Shown: positions 16,567 to 26,390, counted from the stretch's first letter. The stretch is 64,000 bases of DNA from an uncultured Prevotellaceae bacterium (GCA_900318205.1 ONJS01000014.1:62001-126000); one strand, 5' to 3'. A program made the numbers and translations. The notes: a model not told the origin generated them from the sequence alone.

Positions 16567-17307
16567 ATGAAAAAGTTAATAGTATTTTTATTAGCCCTAT
16601 TATCGGCTAATATTGTTTGGGCACTTGATGCAACTGATTTTCCAGTGACTCCCTCTTTGGTTGAAAATGGAGTGGTGAATGAATCAGTAGATGAACAAAA
16701 TGATCCTCATGAGAGTGGATGTTGGATGGTTTTGCGTGACCGATTCAACCGTGAGGTGTGGTATCAACTGGAGCGTATTGACTGGGGTGATGGGCTCGTC
16801 GATTATATAACGTCTATTGCGCTTCATTATTCACTCTATGGCGGCTTTGATCCTGCAACAGTAGATATGGATCCTGATGCGAGGCCCAAGGTTCCATGCT
16901 ATATTGTCGTTGATGGGATTAGGTATGGAGCACCATCTTCAAATGAAGAACCTATTTATGGGACTCCCTATGAGAATACGCTTATTGAGAGCGATAAGTG
17001 CTATGGGATCCCTGTAGGTTATTATTATACGCTCGGTTTTATTGAAGATAAAGAAAGTGGAGAGAAATTTTTAATGGTAGAAAGAGGTATTGTTGATGTG
17101 TTTGGAAATCCTGCCGATTATATCACCGGTGATGTGGACATCAACGCCAGGGTGAACATCGATGATGTGACTGCGATGATTGCCTACTTGTTGAGTGGAA
17201 ATGTTACGCCATTCAGTACCTCAAATGCCGACGTGGACGGTAGCGGACGCATTGCTATTGAAGATGTGACCGCTACTATCAACTTCCTGCTCAACGGCCG
17301 CTGGTAA
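16567..17307 (+). CDS. Secreted protein with C-terminal dockerin type I repeats
   Basis: 246 aa from the ATG at 16567; an in-frame TTG at 16558 is less likely. The signal peptide is MKKLIVFLLALLSANIVWA. The central ~165 residues match no family I recognise. Residues ~189-246 form two dockerin-like Ca2+-binding repeats (GDVDINARVNIDDVTAMI and DVDGSGRIAIEDVTATI) with the usual Asp/Asn ladder. No cohesin is in the window, so the partner is unknown. GC is lower than in neighbouring housekeeping genes. Expression may be switched by the (TA)10 promoter. Confidence 0.8.
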   Translation: MKKLIVFLLALLSANIVWALDATDFPVTPSLVENGVVNESVDEQNDPHESGCWMVLRDRFNREVWYQLERIDWGDGLVDYITSIALHYSLYGGFDPATVDMDPDARPKVPCYIVVDGIRYGAPSSNEEPIYGTPYENTLIESDKCYGIPVGYYYTLGFIEDKESGEKFLMVERGIVDVFGNPADYITGDVDINARVNIDDVTAMIAYLLSGNVTPFSTSNADVDGSGRIAIEDVTATINFLLNGRW

Positions 17308-17347
17308 AATGTTCATGACTATAGTCAATTGATGACTCTCAATGACA

Positions 17348-17473
17348 TTGATTAATAAAACACAAATGCTCATGAATGGTACCTGAATTGTCCGATTATC
17401 AATTCATGGGAGATTCATGGGCATTCGTGTGAAAATGCTCTTGTATTTATTGTACTTATTGTTTTCCTTTTAG
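17348..17473. repeat. Imperfect inverted repeat plus inverted dispersed-repeat copy
   Basis: CACAAATGCTCATGAAT near 17360 pairs imperfectly with ATTCATGGGCATTCGTGTG near 17413-17431. Then 17443-17473 is a reverse-complement copy of the dispersed GGAAAACAA-N-AAGTACAATAAATAC element. It lies between convergent genes and may help end transcription. Confidence 0.55.
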
Positions 17474-17496
17474 AAAGGGCTTGTTGCTGAGTGGGG

Positions 17497-18573
17497 TCAG
17501 TGGATGGTGACCTGGGTGGCGCCGAAGCCGTACTCGCGGAAGCTGGCGTCCTGGGCGGTGCAACGGGGGTAGCGGCGTTTGAGTTCGCTCAGCAGGTGCT
17601 GGCGCAGTTTGCCCTCTCCCTTGCCGTGGATGAAGACGATACGCTGGCCGTGTTTGTTCAGGTTGGCATCCATCACTTCACGGAACTTATCCATCTGATA
17701 CTCAAGGATGGCACCCGGCGTCATGCCGTTCAGGTTGTCAAGCAGCGAGGTGATGTGCAGGTCCTGGACGATGATGCCGTTGTTATCGACCTTTTTCTGG
17801 ACGGGTTTGCGCTGCGGGCGGTCCAAGCGTTTCTTTTCCTTCATGGCACGCTCGAGTTCGCCGCTGTCGATGCGCATCATGCGGGCGGGGCGGTCGTTGG
17901 TGACAATCTCCACAGCGATGACGGGCACGTCAAAGTAGGGGTTCTCATGGAAACAGTGCACCTTGTAGAACTTGGTCACGTCGAGGCGCTGTTCGACGAG
18001 GGCAGGGTTCTTCAGTTTGAAGCCCTTACCTTGCTTGAAAGCGACATACTGCACGGCGATGTGCGTCATGTCATTGAGGTCGTCATGACCGAATTCCTCG
18101 AGTTGCACCTGGATGTTGGGCTCGACGATGCCATGGTAGCGGGTTTTCCACTCGCCTTCACCATCGCCGCGCGTCATATAGGTGAAGTACAGGAAATAGT
18201 TCGAGTCGTTGACCAGCGAGGCATAGAACGTGGTGGTGTTCAGGTGCTTGATTTCGCGGGCCTCATAGCCCAGCACGACGTTGAGCACCTCGCCCTCGGG
18301 AGTCTCCTCGATGGGCAGGGTTACCTCAGGCTCCACTTTGGGTCTGGGGGCAGGCTTATCGGGCTCCACCTGACGGGTGCGGATGTCGAGCGGACGTTCA
18401 TAGGCCGACGCCTTGGTGCCTGCTTGGCCCACAACGACCAGGTCGCGTTCCAGCGCGGGGCGCTCAAAGCCGTCCTCGTCTTCAACATAGACATTCTTGC
18501 CGTCGATTCTTGTCACTCTGCCGCCTCCCACGTCATTGAGGAAGCGCACGATATCGTTAACCTTTACTTTCAT
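17497..18573 (-). CDS. DUF2027 / Smr domain protein
   Basis: 358 aa from the start at 18573 (MKVKVNDIVRFLNDVGGG). An N-terminal SH3-like DUF2027 region is followed by a central beta-sandwich and a C-terminal Smr domain with DLHI and the HGKGEGKLRQ loop. Smr domains are associated with nucleic-acid nicking or ribosome-collision surveillance in other bacteria. The function of this Bacteroidetes architecture is not established. The later start is chosen because a TAACTTTG promoter box (18601-18608) lies inside the longer frame. Confidence 0.85.
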   Translation of the reverse strand: MKVKVNDIVRFLNDVGGGRVTRIDGKNVYVEDEDGFERPALERDLVVVGQAGTKASAYERPLDIRTRQVEPDKPAPRPKVEPEVTLPIEETPEGEVLNVVLGYEAREIKHLNTTTFYASLVNDSNYFLYFTYMTRGDGEGEWKTRYHGIVEPNIQVQLEEFGHDDLNDMTHIAVQYVAFKQGKGFKLKNPALVEQRLDVTKFYKVHCFHENPYFDVPVIAVEIVTNDRPARMMRIDSGELERAMKEKKRLDRPQRKPVQKKVDNNGIIVQDLHITSLLDNLNGMTPGAILEYQMDKFREVMDANLNKHGQRIVFIHGKGEGKLRQHLLSELKRRYPRCTAQDASFREYGFGATQVTIH

Positions 18574-18600
18574 GATGATTTTGTCGTTTGATTTAGGCTG

Positions 18601-18608
18601 CAAAGTTA
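18601..18608 (-). promoter_or_regulatory. Promoter -7 box of the DUF2027-Smr gene (TAACTTTG)
   Basis: Minus-strand TAnnTTTG match 28 bp upstream of the start codon. Confidence 0.6.
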
Positions 18609-18684
18609 CAAAAAAATGCTGATTGATGTAATAAAGAGAATGCGCATAGCGTTTCATTCAGAAACTGAACATAAAAAGATTGAG

Positions 18685-19152
18685 ATGAAGAAAGTTACTT
18701 TATTGTTAGTGTTGCTGGTAACAGCATTGATGGGTTATGCCCAGGAGGCCATCGAGGTGGCTCCTGCGCAGATTACTGAAGTTGAGGGATTTAACCCTGC
18801 TGCCAAGCGGGTGTATGCCGAGTTGTCGTGCGAGAATCAGTTATTCAGCACCAAGGTGAAGGTGTCGATTGACTTTGGCCAAAGCACATCGTGGCTGAGC
18901 TCCATGAGCGAGTCCAGGCTTGTAGATAAGGATGGCAAGGACATCAAGTTCAACTCGATGATTGATGCCTTGAATTACCTGACCCAGTTCGGGTGGCGTT
19001 TCGCTCAGGCCTACGTCGTGCCTAACGGCAGCGGCGGCAGGGACAGTATGTCAATCAGCGGCACGACCTACTGGATTCTTTACAAGGATGTGGATGACTA
19101 CAGCCAGATTACCGAAGGCTTTACCACCAGGCACCAACAGCGCAGCAACTAA
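18685..19152 (+). CDS. Hypothetical secreted protein
   Basis: 155 aa from the ATG at 18685, giving the signal peptide MKKVTLLLVLLVTALMGYAQ. The mature part is predicted beta-rich (KVSIDFGQSTSWLSSM, TTYWILYKDVDDY). I recognise no family, though small exported Bacteroidales proteins of this length are common. It is divergent from the DUF2027-Smr gene, with a shared ~110-bp spacer, and ends before a hairpin shared with cydB. Confidence 0.7.
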   Translation: MKKVTLLLVLLVTALMGYAQEAIEVAPAQITEVEGFNPAAKRVYAELSCENQLFSTKVKVSIDFGQSTSWLSSMSESRLVDKDGKDIKFNSMIDALNYLTQFGWRFAQAYVVPNGSGGRDSMSISGTTYWILYKDVDDYSQITEGFTTRHQQRSN

Positions 19153-19205
19153 ATGCCATCGCCTGAAACAAGAATCGGCCTAAAGGTCGAGAAATCAAAC
19201 AAAAT

Positions 19206-19243
19206 GATTAGTGGCATCCACCGAGCAGTGGACGCCACTAATC
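19206..19243. terminator. Bidirectional hairpin terminator before cydB end
   Basis: GATTAGTGGC pairs with GCCACTAATC, with an inner CCAC/GTGG stem and a 6-nt loop. On the minus strand it is followed by ATTTTGTTTG, so it probably ends the cydAB transcript. Confidence 0.8.
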
Positions 19244-19263
19244 TTATACCTCAAGCCTAAAAC

Positions 19264-20403
19264 TTAGTACTTGTGGTCGGTGTCGTTGAGCTCGTCGGTG
19301 GTGAGTTTGCGGCGATCCATCTTGTACCAGCAGTAGGCGATATAGGCCAGCACGAAGGGCACTAGGATTGACACCACGCTCATCACGGTGAGGGTGAACT
19401 CGCTCGACGAGCTGTTGCGCAGTGTCAACGAACTCTGGACGTCGAGCAGCGAGGGCAGGTAGGCGGTGTTGTTATAGCCCATGACCCAGAACAGCGTCAT
19501 CACCACCAGCACGGTGCCGATGCCTGCGGGCCAGATGCCTTGCTTGTAGTCGCCCTTCATCAGCGACTTGCCGATGCCGAACAGCACCATCACCACGCCA
19601 ATGAGCAGGATAACCAGAGCCCACCACATTGTCAAGAAGTTGTTCAGGTACTTATAGGCTACCCATTGGGCATTGCCACCGTCATCATAACCAACGCCTG
19701 CCGAGGTGAGAATCACTACCACCACAGCGACGAACAAGGGCACAAACACGCCCGCATTGATGAGCAGCAGGTGGCGCTGGCTGGCATTGACCTCCTCATC
19801 GTCGATGTTGTTGATGAAGTAGAGCGAAGCCAGAGTGCGTGCCAGGAAGAACACCATTACACCGAAGAGCAGGTTCTTCCAGTAGAAGATGGCCTCGATG
19901 CCGTGCTTCGGTCCCCACTGCGAGATGGAGGAGCCCTGCACGTTGAGGATGTTGCTCTTGGTCACAGTGAACTCGGCTCCAAAGAACATCGTTGCCACTG
20001 CCACACCCAGCAGGACCGGACCCAAGATGCCATTGATCAATAACAGCGTGTCATAGAACCGTGAACCGTAGATGTTGCCGGGCTTGGAACGGTACTCGTA
20101 GCTAATCGCCTGAATGACAAAGCTGAACAGGATGAGCATCCACAGCCAGTAGGCACCGCCGAAACTTGTGCTGTAGAACAATGGGAACGAGGCGAAGAAG
20201 GCACCGCCGAAGGTCACCAGTGTCGTGTAGGTTAACTCCCACTTGCGGCCCATCGAGTTGATGAGCAGCGCGCGCTTGTCGGGCTTACTGTAGTGGATAA
20301 GCATTGACTGGCCACCCTGTACCATGAGCAGGAACACCAGCAGTGCACCGAGCACCGACATGATGAGCCACCAGTAATTCTGTAAAAGATTATAAGTAGT
20401 CAT
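19264..20403 (-). CDS. cydB: Cytochrome bd ubiquinol oxidase subunit II
   Basis: 379 aa polytopic membrane protein, the CydB subunit that pairs with CydA to form the high-affinity quinol:O2 oxidoreductase. Long hydrophobic helices span the length. The N-terminus (YNLLQNYWWLIMSVLGALLVFLLMVQGGQ) resembles the start of Bacteroidetes CydB. It lies 20 bp after cydA in the same operon. In Bacteroidales this enzyme supports growth at nanomolar oxygen. Confidence 0.95.
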   Translation of the reverse strand: MTTYNLLQNYWWLIMSVLGALLVFLLMVQGGQSMLIHYSKPDKRALLINSMGRKWELTYTTLVTFGGAFFASFPLFYSTSFGGAYWLWMLILFSFVIQAISYEYRSKPGNIYGSRFYDTLLLINGILGPVLLGVAVATMFFGAEFTVTKSNILNVQGSSISQWGPKHGIEAIFYWKNLLFGVMVFFLARTLASLYFINNIDDEEVNASQRHLLLINAGVFVPLFVAVVVVILTSAGVGYDDGGNAQWVAYKYLNNFLTMWWALVILLIGVVMVLFGIGKSLMKGDYKQGIWPAGIGTVLVVMTLFWVMGYNNTAYLPSLLDVQSSLTLRNSSSSEFTLTVMSVVSILVPFVLAYIAYCWYKMDRRKLTTDELNDTDHKY

Positions 20404-20423
20404 GACTTGGTTCCTCCTTTCAA

Positions 20424-22001
20424 TTAATCGTTAACGGTGTCTAAATCGGTCAGTGACTTCTTGGAAATCTGCTTGCAGATGATGCCGATGTCGGCAATCA
20501 GCAGGGCGGTGAATACCACGGCAAAAATCCAGAAGGTTACCTGTACATAGCCTGCGCTCAAGTCACTGATGGCCACCTTGTTGGGCATCAGGTCTTGGAT
20601 GGTCCACGGCTGGCGTCCCACCTCGGCAACAATCCATCCACTGGCGCTGCACAGGTAGGTCAGCGGTATGGTGATGATGGCAAGGATGTACCACCACTTG
20701 CTCCACTTGGCCTTGTTCAGGATCTGCGGCTTATAGGCGAACAGCAGAGCCAGCAACAGGAACAGCATCAGGTAGCCGCCCACGGTTACCATGAAGTGGA
20801 AGGTGTAGAACGTCAAGGGCACGTTGGGAATGGCCTCCTCGGGTTTGTCCAGATAAGCGTAGCCGAAGTGCTTGAAGTCGGCGTTGATGATGTTCTTGAG
20901 GCTGTCCTGCATCAGCGTGTTGCCGCTGTTCATTGCCACACTGTACTGTGAGAGCATCTCCTGCAGTTGCTTGCCGCGCTCCATGCGTTCGGCATAGGAG
21001 ACAGTGCTGATTTCATTGCCCTCGTTGTCATAGGTCACACCGTTGATGATGTCCTCAATACCGGGAACAAAGGCCTTGAAATCGTGGGTGGCGAGGAATG
21101 ACAGGCCATAGGGGATGCTGATGTCGAACAGGTAGGGATCCTTGTCGTCAAAGGCCTGCTTCGACGGGTTCAGGATACCGAATGCCACGATAGACTGCTC
21201 GTGGTTGCCCTTGTACAGGCCCTCCATAGCAGCAAGTTTCATGGGCTGGTACTTGGCAACGGTCACGGCACTCGTGTCACCGGTGATCATCGTCATCACG
21301 ATGCCGATGACGCCTACCCAAGCACCCACCTTGAGGCTGCGCTGGCAGTGCTCATAGTTGCGCTTCTTGAGCATCATCCAGCCACACACGCCACAGACAA
21401 ACACACCGCCCAGTGCCCAGGCACTCAGCACCGTGTGGAAAAACTTGCTCATCGCCATGGGCGAGAGCGCTACGGCGGCAAAGCTCGTCATCTCGTTGCG
21501 CATCGTGGCGGGGTTGAACTCGCAGCCCGTGGGATACTGCATCCACGCGTTGGCCACGAGAATCCACAGGGCTGACAGGCTTGCACCGATGGCTGTGAGC
21601 CACGTTGCTGCCAAGTGGAACTTGGGACTCACCTTCTTCCAGCCGAAGAACATCACAGCGATGAACGTCGATTCCATGAAGAAGGCAAGGATACCCTCCA
21701 CTGCAAGCGGGGCACCGAAGATGTCTCCCACAAACCAGCTGTAGTTGGACCAGTTGGTGCCGAACTCAAACTCCAGGATGATACCCGTAGCGACACCGAT
21801 GGCAAAATTCACACCGAAGATTGTCATCCAGAACTTGGTTGTTGCCAGCCATTTCTCGCTCTTGGTCTTCAGGTAGATGGTCTCCATCACGGCGACAATG
21901 ATGCCCAGACCCAGCGTTAACGGCACGAACAGCCAATGGTAGATAGCCGTCAGCGCAAATTGCGCCCTCGACCAGTCAACAACATTGATTAATTCTTCCA
22001 T
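20424..22001 (-). CDS. cydA: Cytochrome bd ubiquinol oxidase subunit I
   Basis: 525 aa with the CydA pattern: an early RAQFALTAIYHWLFVPLTLG helix bearing a haem-ligand His, a long periplasmic Q-loop region around residues 250-370, and the conserved GRQPWTI segment near residue 460. It carries haems b558, b595 and d and oxidises quinol at the inner membrane. It is the middle gene of DUF4492-cydA-cydB. A short TTTAAAG repeat precedes it. Confidence 0.96.
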   Translation of the reverse strand: MEELINVVDWSRAQFALTAIYHWLFVPLTLGLGIIVAVMETIYLKTKSEKWLATTKFWMTIFGVNFAIGVATGIILEFEFGTNWSNYSWFVGDIFGAPLAVEGILAFFMESTFIAVMFFGWKKVSPKFHLAATWLTAIGASLSALWILVANAWMQYPTGCEFNPATMRNEMTSFAAVALSPMAMSKFFHTVLSAWALGGVFVCGVCGWMMLKKRNYEHCQRSLKVGAWVGVIGIVMTMITGDTSAVTVAKYQPMKLAAMEGLYKGNHEQSIVAFGILNPSKQAFDDKDPYLFDISIPYGLSFLATHDFKAFVPGIEDIINGVTYDNEGNEISTVSYAERMERGKQLQEMLSQYSVAMNSGNTLMQDSLKNIINADFKHFGYAYLDKPEEAIPNVPLTFYTFHFMVTVGGYLMLFLLLALLFAYKPQILNKAKWSKWWYILAIITIPLTYLCSASGWIVAEVGRQPWTIQDLMPNKVAISDLSAGYVQVTFWIFAVVFTALLIADIGIICKQISKKSLTDLDTVND

Positions 22002-22012
22002 AAATATGATCG

Positions 22013-22036
22013 TTTAAAGTTTAAAGTTTATAGTTG
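22013..22036. repeat. GTTTAAA triplicate before cydA
   Basis: Three GTTTA(A)A(G) units lie in tandem between cydA and the DUF4492 gene. The sequence is short and could be chance. Confidence 0.4.
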
Positions 22037-22069
22037 ATTGACAGGGAGTCGCCATGGCGGGACCGATGG

Positions 22070-22303
22070 TCATCGGTCGGTCAACTGATGGCGAACATAC
22101 TCGGTCTTTTCTTCCTCGGTATCACACTTGGTGTTCAGGAAGTTAGGGAAGAAGATCATCTTGATGATGACAAAAAAGATAAACAACTTGATGCCGATGA
22201 TGAGCCACAGCGTCTTGCCCACGGTCATGCTGCGAAATCCATCGTAATACAGATGGAACACGCGTGACCAGAAACCTTGTTTACCCTCTTGCCCCTCACC
22301 CAT
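22070..22303 (-). CDS. DUF4492 small membrane protein of the cyd operon
   Basis: 77 aa with one transmembrane helix (TLWLIIGIKLFIFFVIIKMIFF) after an aromatic N-terminal FYYDGFR-like motif (LYYDGFRSMTVGK), typical of DUF4492. It is the first gene of the cydAB operon, 68 bp before cydA. By position it may be a small accessory subunit like CydX/CydH, but that is inference. Confidence 0.8.
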   Translation of the reverse strand: MGEGQEGKQGFWSRVFHLYYDGFRSMTVGKTLWLIIGIKLFIFFVIIKMIFFPNFLNTKCDTEEEKTEYVRHQLTDR

Positions 22304-22333
22304 AACAGAAAAGTAATAGTGTTAAACAAATGA

Positions 22334-22364
22334 CAAAATTAGTGAAAAATATTAAATTCGCAAA
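22334..22364 (-). promoter_or_regulatory. Promoter of the DUF4492-cydAB operon
   Basis: On the minus strand, TTTG (complement of 22361-22364) is followed after 19 bp by TAATTTTG (complement of 22334-22341). This is an exact match to the Bacteroidetes spacing, 31 bp before the DUF4492 start. Confidence 0.7.
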
Positions 22365-22444
22365 AATTTAACGGAAAAAGTTACAGTTTTTTCAGAGAAA
22401 TGACATTTGCCTGCATTTTATTTGCCTGATTGGTGGTTTCTGGT

Positions 22445-22452
22445 TATATTTG
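22445..22452 (+). promoter_or_regulatory. Promoter -7 box of the large BspA-like gene (TATATTTG)
   Basis: TAnnTTTG match 35 bp before the ATG at 22487, with TTGG about 16-20 bp upstream. Confidence 0.6.
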
Positions 22453-22486
22453 CGCTATAAAAACAATCACCAAAAAAGATTTGCTT

Positions 22487-25400
22487 ATGAAACCGAATTT
22501 ACTTTTCAAGACATTGGCCGCTATAGTGGCATGTCTCGCACTGGCAATGCCGGCCAGTGCCTATGACTTCGTGAGGAATGGCATTTATTACTCGATTAAC
22601 AGTAATCAGACCTCAGTCACGGTACAAAACAACGGCAATTTTAATACCTATAGCGGGGACATAGTGGTCCCGCCAACGGTGGCCTACAATGATGATACCT
22701 ATACCGTCACCAGTATTGGCTACCAGGCTTTCAAGGACTGCACCGACCTCACCAGCGTCAGGTTGCCAGAGAATATCGAGTATATCATGAATGAAGCCTT
22801 CATGAACTGCACGTCATTGACCAGCATCACCATTCCGAGTTCGGTAGTGACCATGTATCAGAACATCTTCAAAGGATGTACATCGCTTCGAACTGTAAAC
22901 TGCCTGTGGACGACGGCTCGCTCAACTAACGCCAACAACTTTGATGCCTCTACCTATACCCTCGCGACATTGAATGTCCCCTTGGGATCAAAGAGCAGCT
23001 ATCAGGGTACCACACCGTGGTCCAATTTCAGCAAGATTAATGAAACTTCCAAGTTCATGGTGAACGGCATCTATTATAATGTCACGGGAGCCAATACCGT
23101 CGAGGTGACTTATCGCGATCAGAACTATAACTACTACTCAGGCAATATCACGATTCCGTCAACCGTGACTTATGCCGGCAAGACCTACACGGTGACTGCA
23201 GTGGGACGCATGGCTTTCAGGCAATCTCCCAATCTGAATTCTGTCACCATTCCGAGCACGGTTACATTGATTGATTATGCTGCATTTGTCCAGTGTACGG
23301 CCCTAACGTCTATCGTCATCCCCAATAGCGTGACCACCCTGGGTGAGTTCTGCTTTATGAATTGTGGTAATTTGGCAAACGTGACATTGTCCAATCAACT
23401 TACCAGTATTCCTCGTCAATGTTTCACCTACTGCAGGGCTTTGACATCCATCACAATTCCAGGCTCTGCCAGGGAAATCTCCTATTTTGCATTCTATAAT
23501 TGTGAGAGCCTGCAGTCTGTCACTATTCAGGAAGGCGTCGAGATTATCAGGAACAATGCTTTTGAGAGCAGTTGCTCACTGGAGTCAATCATGATTCCTG
23601 CTAGTGTGTCAACCATTGAACTGGGTATCCTGGCTGATTGCACCTCATTGACCGCCATCAACGTCAACAGTGCCAACACGCATTACTGTTCCCTGGATGG
23701 TGTGTTGTACACTGCAGCAATGGATACCCTATTGCAATACCCGTCCAATAAGAGTGGTTCTTTCTATCAGATTCCTGCCGGAGTGGAAATCATCATGCCT
23801 AGAGCGTTCATGAGTTGTCTTCAGCTGGAATCGGTGAACCTGCCCGAAGGCGTCACGACAATCGGTTCTTGGGCATTTGCTTCTTGCGATCAATTGACCA
23901 CATTCACCATCCCCGCCAGTGTTAATGATATTGGCAATAACTTCTTGTGCTATTGCGCCTCGTTGGTAAGCATTGATGTAGCTGAAGGAAATCAGAACTT
24001 CATGAGTGATGATGGCGTCTTGTACACCAGAGATGGCAAGCTGCTTTTGCAATATCCATGTGGACGCCCCGATAAGCACTACTCCGTATTGAATTCAGCC
24101 GATTCAATCGTCTATAACGCATTTTCCAACAGTTTTCTCCTCAAGTCTGTTTATATTCCAGGAAGTGTCAAAATGATTGACGAACAGACATTTATGTATT
24201 CCGGTCTGGAGCGACTGGTCATTGACGAGGGATTGGAGAGAATCGAAACCAATGCTTTTGCCAGTTGCGATAACCTTAATAGCATCTACCTGCCATCGAC
24301 ACTCAACTATATTGCAGCCTTGGCCTTCCAGATGGATTTTGAACTTAAGGAAATCACCTTTGCCGGCGCAACACCTCCTCAGTTAGGAGGCAACGCCTTC
24401 TATGGTGTGGGAGCCAATTTAGACGCAACAGATATTTTTGTACCTGGCAATGCGGTGGGCACCTACCAGTCGATGAACTGGAACTCTCAAGTATTCCAAT
24501 ACAATGTCAGTCAGATTTCACCCCTGTCGAGTGGCAACACGTTCACCGTCGATAGCCTCACGTTCACTGTGCTTAACAGCAACCAGAACGTCAAGTTGAG
24601 TGAAATCACCAGCAATGATCTGGTGGATCCGGGTATCTCCCCTAAGGTGGCTTACCTGGGCCAGCTGTACACTGTGACTGAGATGCAGGACCATATCTTT
24701 GCACACATCAACAAGATGATTCGTGCCGAGGTCCCCTTCACCGTCCAGCTGATTGATGATTACAGCTTCTATAATTGTGCCAATCTCGAGAAACTCATCT
24801 TGAGGGATGGCGTCAAGCGAATTAAGGGTTATGCCTTCTCCCACATCAACAAATTGACCAGTGTGGATATCCCTGCCAGCGTGGACAGTATCAGAAATGA
24901 CGCCTTCTGTTATGATCCAGTCCTGCAAGCGATCAATGTCTCAAGCGCTAACCCCAAGTATTGCAGTGTGGACGGCATTCTTTTCTCCAAGGACAAAAAG
25001 CGGCTAGTGGCCTTTGCCGATGGTCATGGTACAATCTATACCGTGCCCGATGGTACGCAGGTCGTCGATTACGAGGCATTCCGTGGCGCAACGGCATTGA
25101 CGGCTGTCTTTATGCCTAAGAGCCTGAGACAGATAGAGCATTCTGCTTTCCTTGACTGCTCGTCGTTGACTCAGGTGGCTGTGCCCCACGGAGTGACGAC
25201 TATTGGCAACAGCGCCTTCAACGGCTGCACCTCGTTGTCGCTTGTTGACCTGCCGGCTACGCTCACCGAGTTGGGCTACAATGCCTTCTATAACGTGCCG
25301 GCCCTGTCGACACTTAACGTCAAAGCAATGACGCCACCCACGTGTCTGACCCATATGGATTCACACACGTCTCAATACTATGAACCCTTTATCCCTGGCC

Positions 25401-26374
25401 ACTACAGCAATGTCTGGCTGAACGTCCCTAACGGCTGTGCCGCGGCTTACCGTCAAGCCAATGTCTGGAAAAAGTTCAACCATATCACCGAGACCGATTT
25501 CCCCGTAGAATTTACCCGCGGTGACGTGAACGACGATGGTAAAGTCAACATTACCGATGTGACTGTCTTGATCAATTACCTGCTCAGTGGCAATGCTGCC
25601 GCTGTGAACGTGAAGGCTGCCGATGCGAATGACGACGGTAAGGTAAACATCAGCGACGTCACCGTCCTGATCAACTACCTGCTCACTGGCAACTGGCCAG
25701 AACCTGTACCTATGGACATGTGGTACCTGATGGGTTCTCATATAGGAAGCACCCCGTGGATGAATAGTGAGAGCACTATCGGTAAAGGCCTGATTCCACT
25801 TTACCCGCTCGGCGAGTTTAACAGTCAGGGCCGTGGCGTGCTCACCTATACGGGCTATTTCGGAGGAACAGATGCCTTCTTCATCGTGCACACGCCTGGC
25901 AGTTGGGACGATGGTTGGACCGTTGATAATAATGGAAACTATGTACGTGGCGCTCTTAATGCTGGCAATACTGCTTTCACTATGGAAAACAGCGGTTATT
26001 ATACCATCACCTTGGATACCAGGACCGATGAACTCAGCATTACGCCCTATGATGGCTCTAGTGCCGGGGTGTATGGATCAATTATTATCGTTGGTCCTCA
26101 CTGTTATTGGGATGTGACTATCCAAGACTACAACATGGAAGACCTCAATCCCGAGAAGGAGAACCACGACTGGATTTTCAGGGATTTCACCGTTACTGCT
26201 GATGAAGAAATCAAATTTGCAGCCGACAATAATTGGGACTTCAACTGGGGCGTCAATCAGTTCCCATGGGGCAGGGGTGTTCAGAATGGCTTGAATGTGC
26301 CGGTCAAGGAGGGCATCTATGACGTCTATTTCAACGACATCACAGGCGACTATAATTTCATCCGCAAAAACTAA
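22487..26374 (+). CDS. Giant BspA-like LRR protein with dockerin repeats and SusE/F-like C-terminus
   Basis: 1295 aa. The signal peptide is MKPNLLFKTLAAIVACLALAMPASA. Residues ~25-1000 are several blocks of LRR_5 repeats (TSVRLPENIEYIMNEAFMNC type), each introduced by a small beta unit (GIYYN, GDIVVPPTV). Residues ~1012-1070 hold two dockerin-like repeats (GDVNDDGKVNITDVTVLI and DANDDGKVNISDVTVLI). The last ~220 residues (WYLMGSHIGSTPWMN, YGSIIIVGP, FPWGRGV) resemble the tandem SusE/SusF-type starch-binding domains. It is likely a secreted adhesin or glycan binder. It is monocistronic. A start at 22430 would precede the promoter and is rejected. Confidence 0.88.
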   Translation: MKPNLLFKTLAAIVACLALAMPASAYDFVRNGIYYSINSNQTSVTVQNNGNFNTYSGDIVVPPTVAYNDDTYTVTSIGYQAFKDCTDLTSVRLPENIEYIMNEAFMNCTSLTSITIPSSVVTMYQNIFKGCTSLRTVNCLWTTARSTNANNFDASTYTLATLNVPLGSKSSYQGTTPWSNFSKINETSKFMVNGIYYNVTGANTVEVTYRDQNYNYYSGNITIPSTVTYAGKTYTVTAVGRMAFRQSPNLNSVTIPSTVTLIDYAAFVQCTALTSIVIPNSVTTLGEFCFMNCGNLANVTLSNQLTSIPRQCFTYCRALTSITIPGSAREISYFAFYNCESLQSVTIQEGVEIIRNNAFESSCSLESIMIPASVSTIELGILADCTSLTAINVNSANTHYCSLDGVLYTAAMDTLLQYPSNKSGSFYQIPAGVEIIMPRAFMSCLQLESVNLPEGVTTIGSWAFASCDQLTTFTIPASVNDIGNNFLCYCASLVSIDVAEGNQNFMSDDGVLYTRDGKLLLQYPCGRPDKHYSVLNSADSIVYNAFSNSFLLKSVYIPGSVKMIDEQTFMYSGLERLVIDEGLERIETNAFASCDNLNSIYLPSTLNYIAALAFQMDFELKEITFAGATPPQLGGNAFYGVGANLDATDIFVPGNAVGTYQSMNWNSQVFQYNVSQISPLSSGNTFTVDSLTFTVLNSNQNVKLSEITSNDLVDPGISPKVAYLGQLYTVTEMQDHIFAHINKMIRAEVPFTVQLIDDYSFYNCANLEKLILRDGVKRIKGYAFSHINKLTSVDIPASVDSIRNDAFCYDPVLQAINVSSANPKYCSVDGILFSKDKKRLVAFADGHGTIYTVPDGTQVVDYEAFRGATALTAVFMPKSLRQIEHSAFLDCSSLTQVAVPHGVTTIGNSAFNGCTSLSLVDLPATLTELGYNAFYNVPALSTLNVKAMTPPTCLTHMDSHTSQYYEPFIPGHYSNVWLNVPNGCAAAYRQANVWKKFNHITETDFPVEFTRGDVNDDGKVNITDVTVLINYLLSGNAAAVNVKAADANDDGKVNISDVTVLINYLLTGNWPEPVPMDMWYLMGSHIGSTPWMNSESTIGKGLIPLYPLGEFNSQGRGVLTYTGYFGGTDAFFIVHTPGSWDDGWTVDNNGNYVRGALNAGNTAFTMENSGYYTITLDTRTDELSITPYDGSSAGVYGSIIIVGPHCYWDVTIQDYNMEDLNPEKENHDWIFRDFTVTADEEIKFAADNNWDFNWGVNQFPWGRGVQNGLNVPVKEGIYDVYFNDITGDYNFIRKN

Positions 26375-26390
26375 GGACAACCACCAACTA

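Noticed and set aside
16567-17307. Cellulosome component
   Set aside because: No cohesin, scaffoldin or glycoside hydrolase is linked; dockerin-like repeats in gut Bacteroidales occur widely without cellulosomes.
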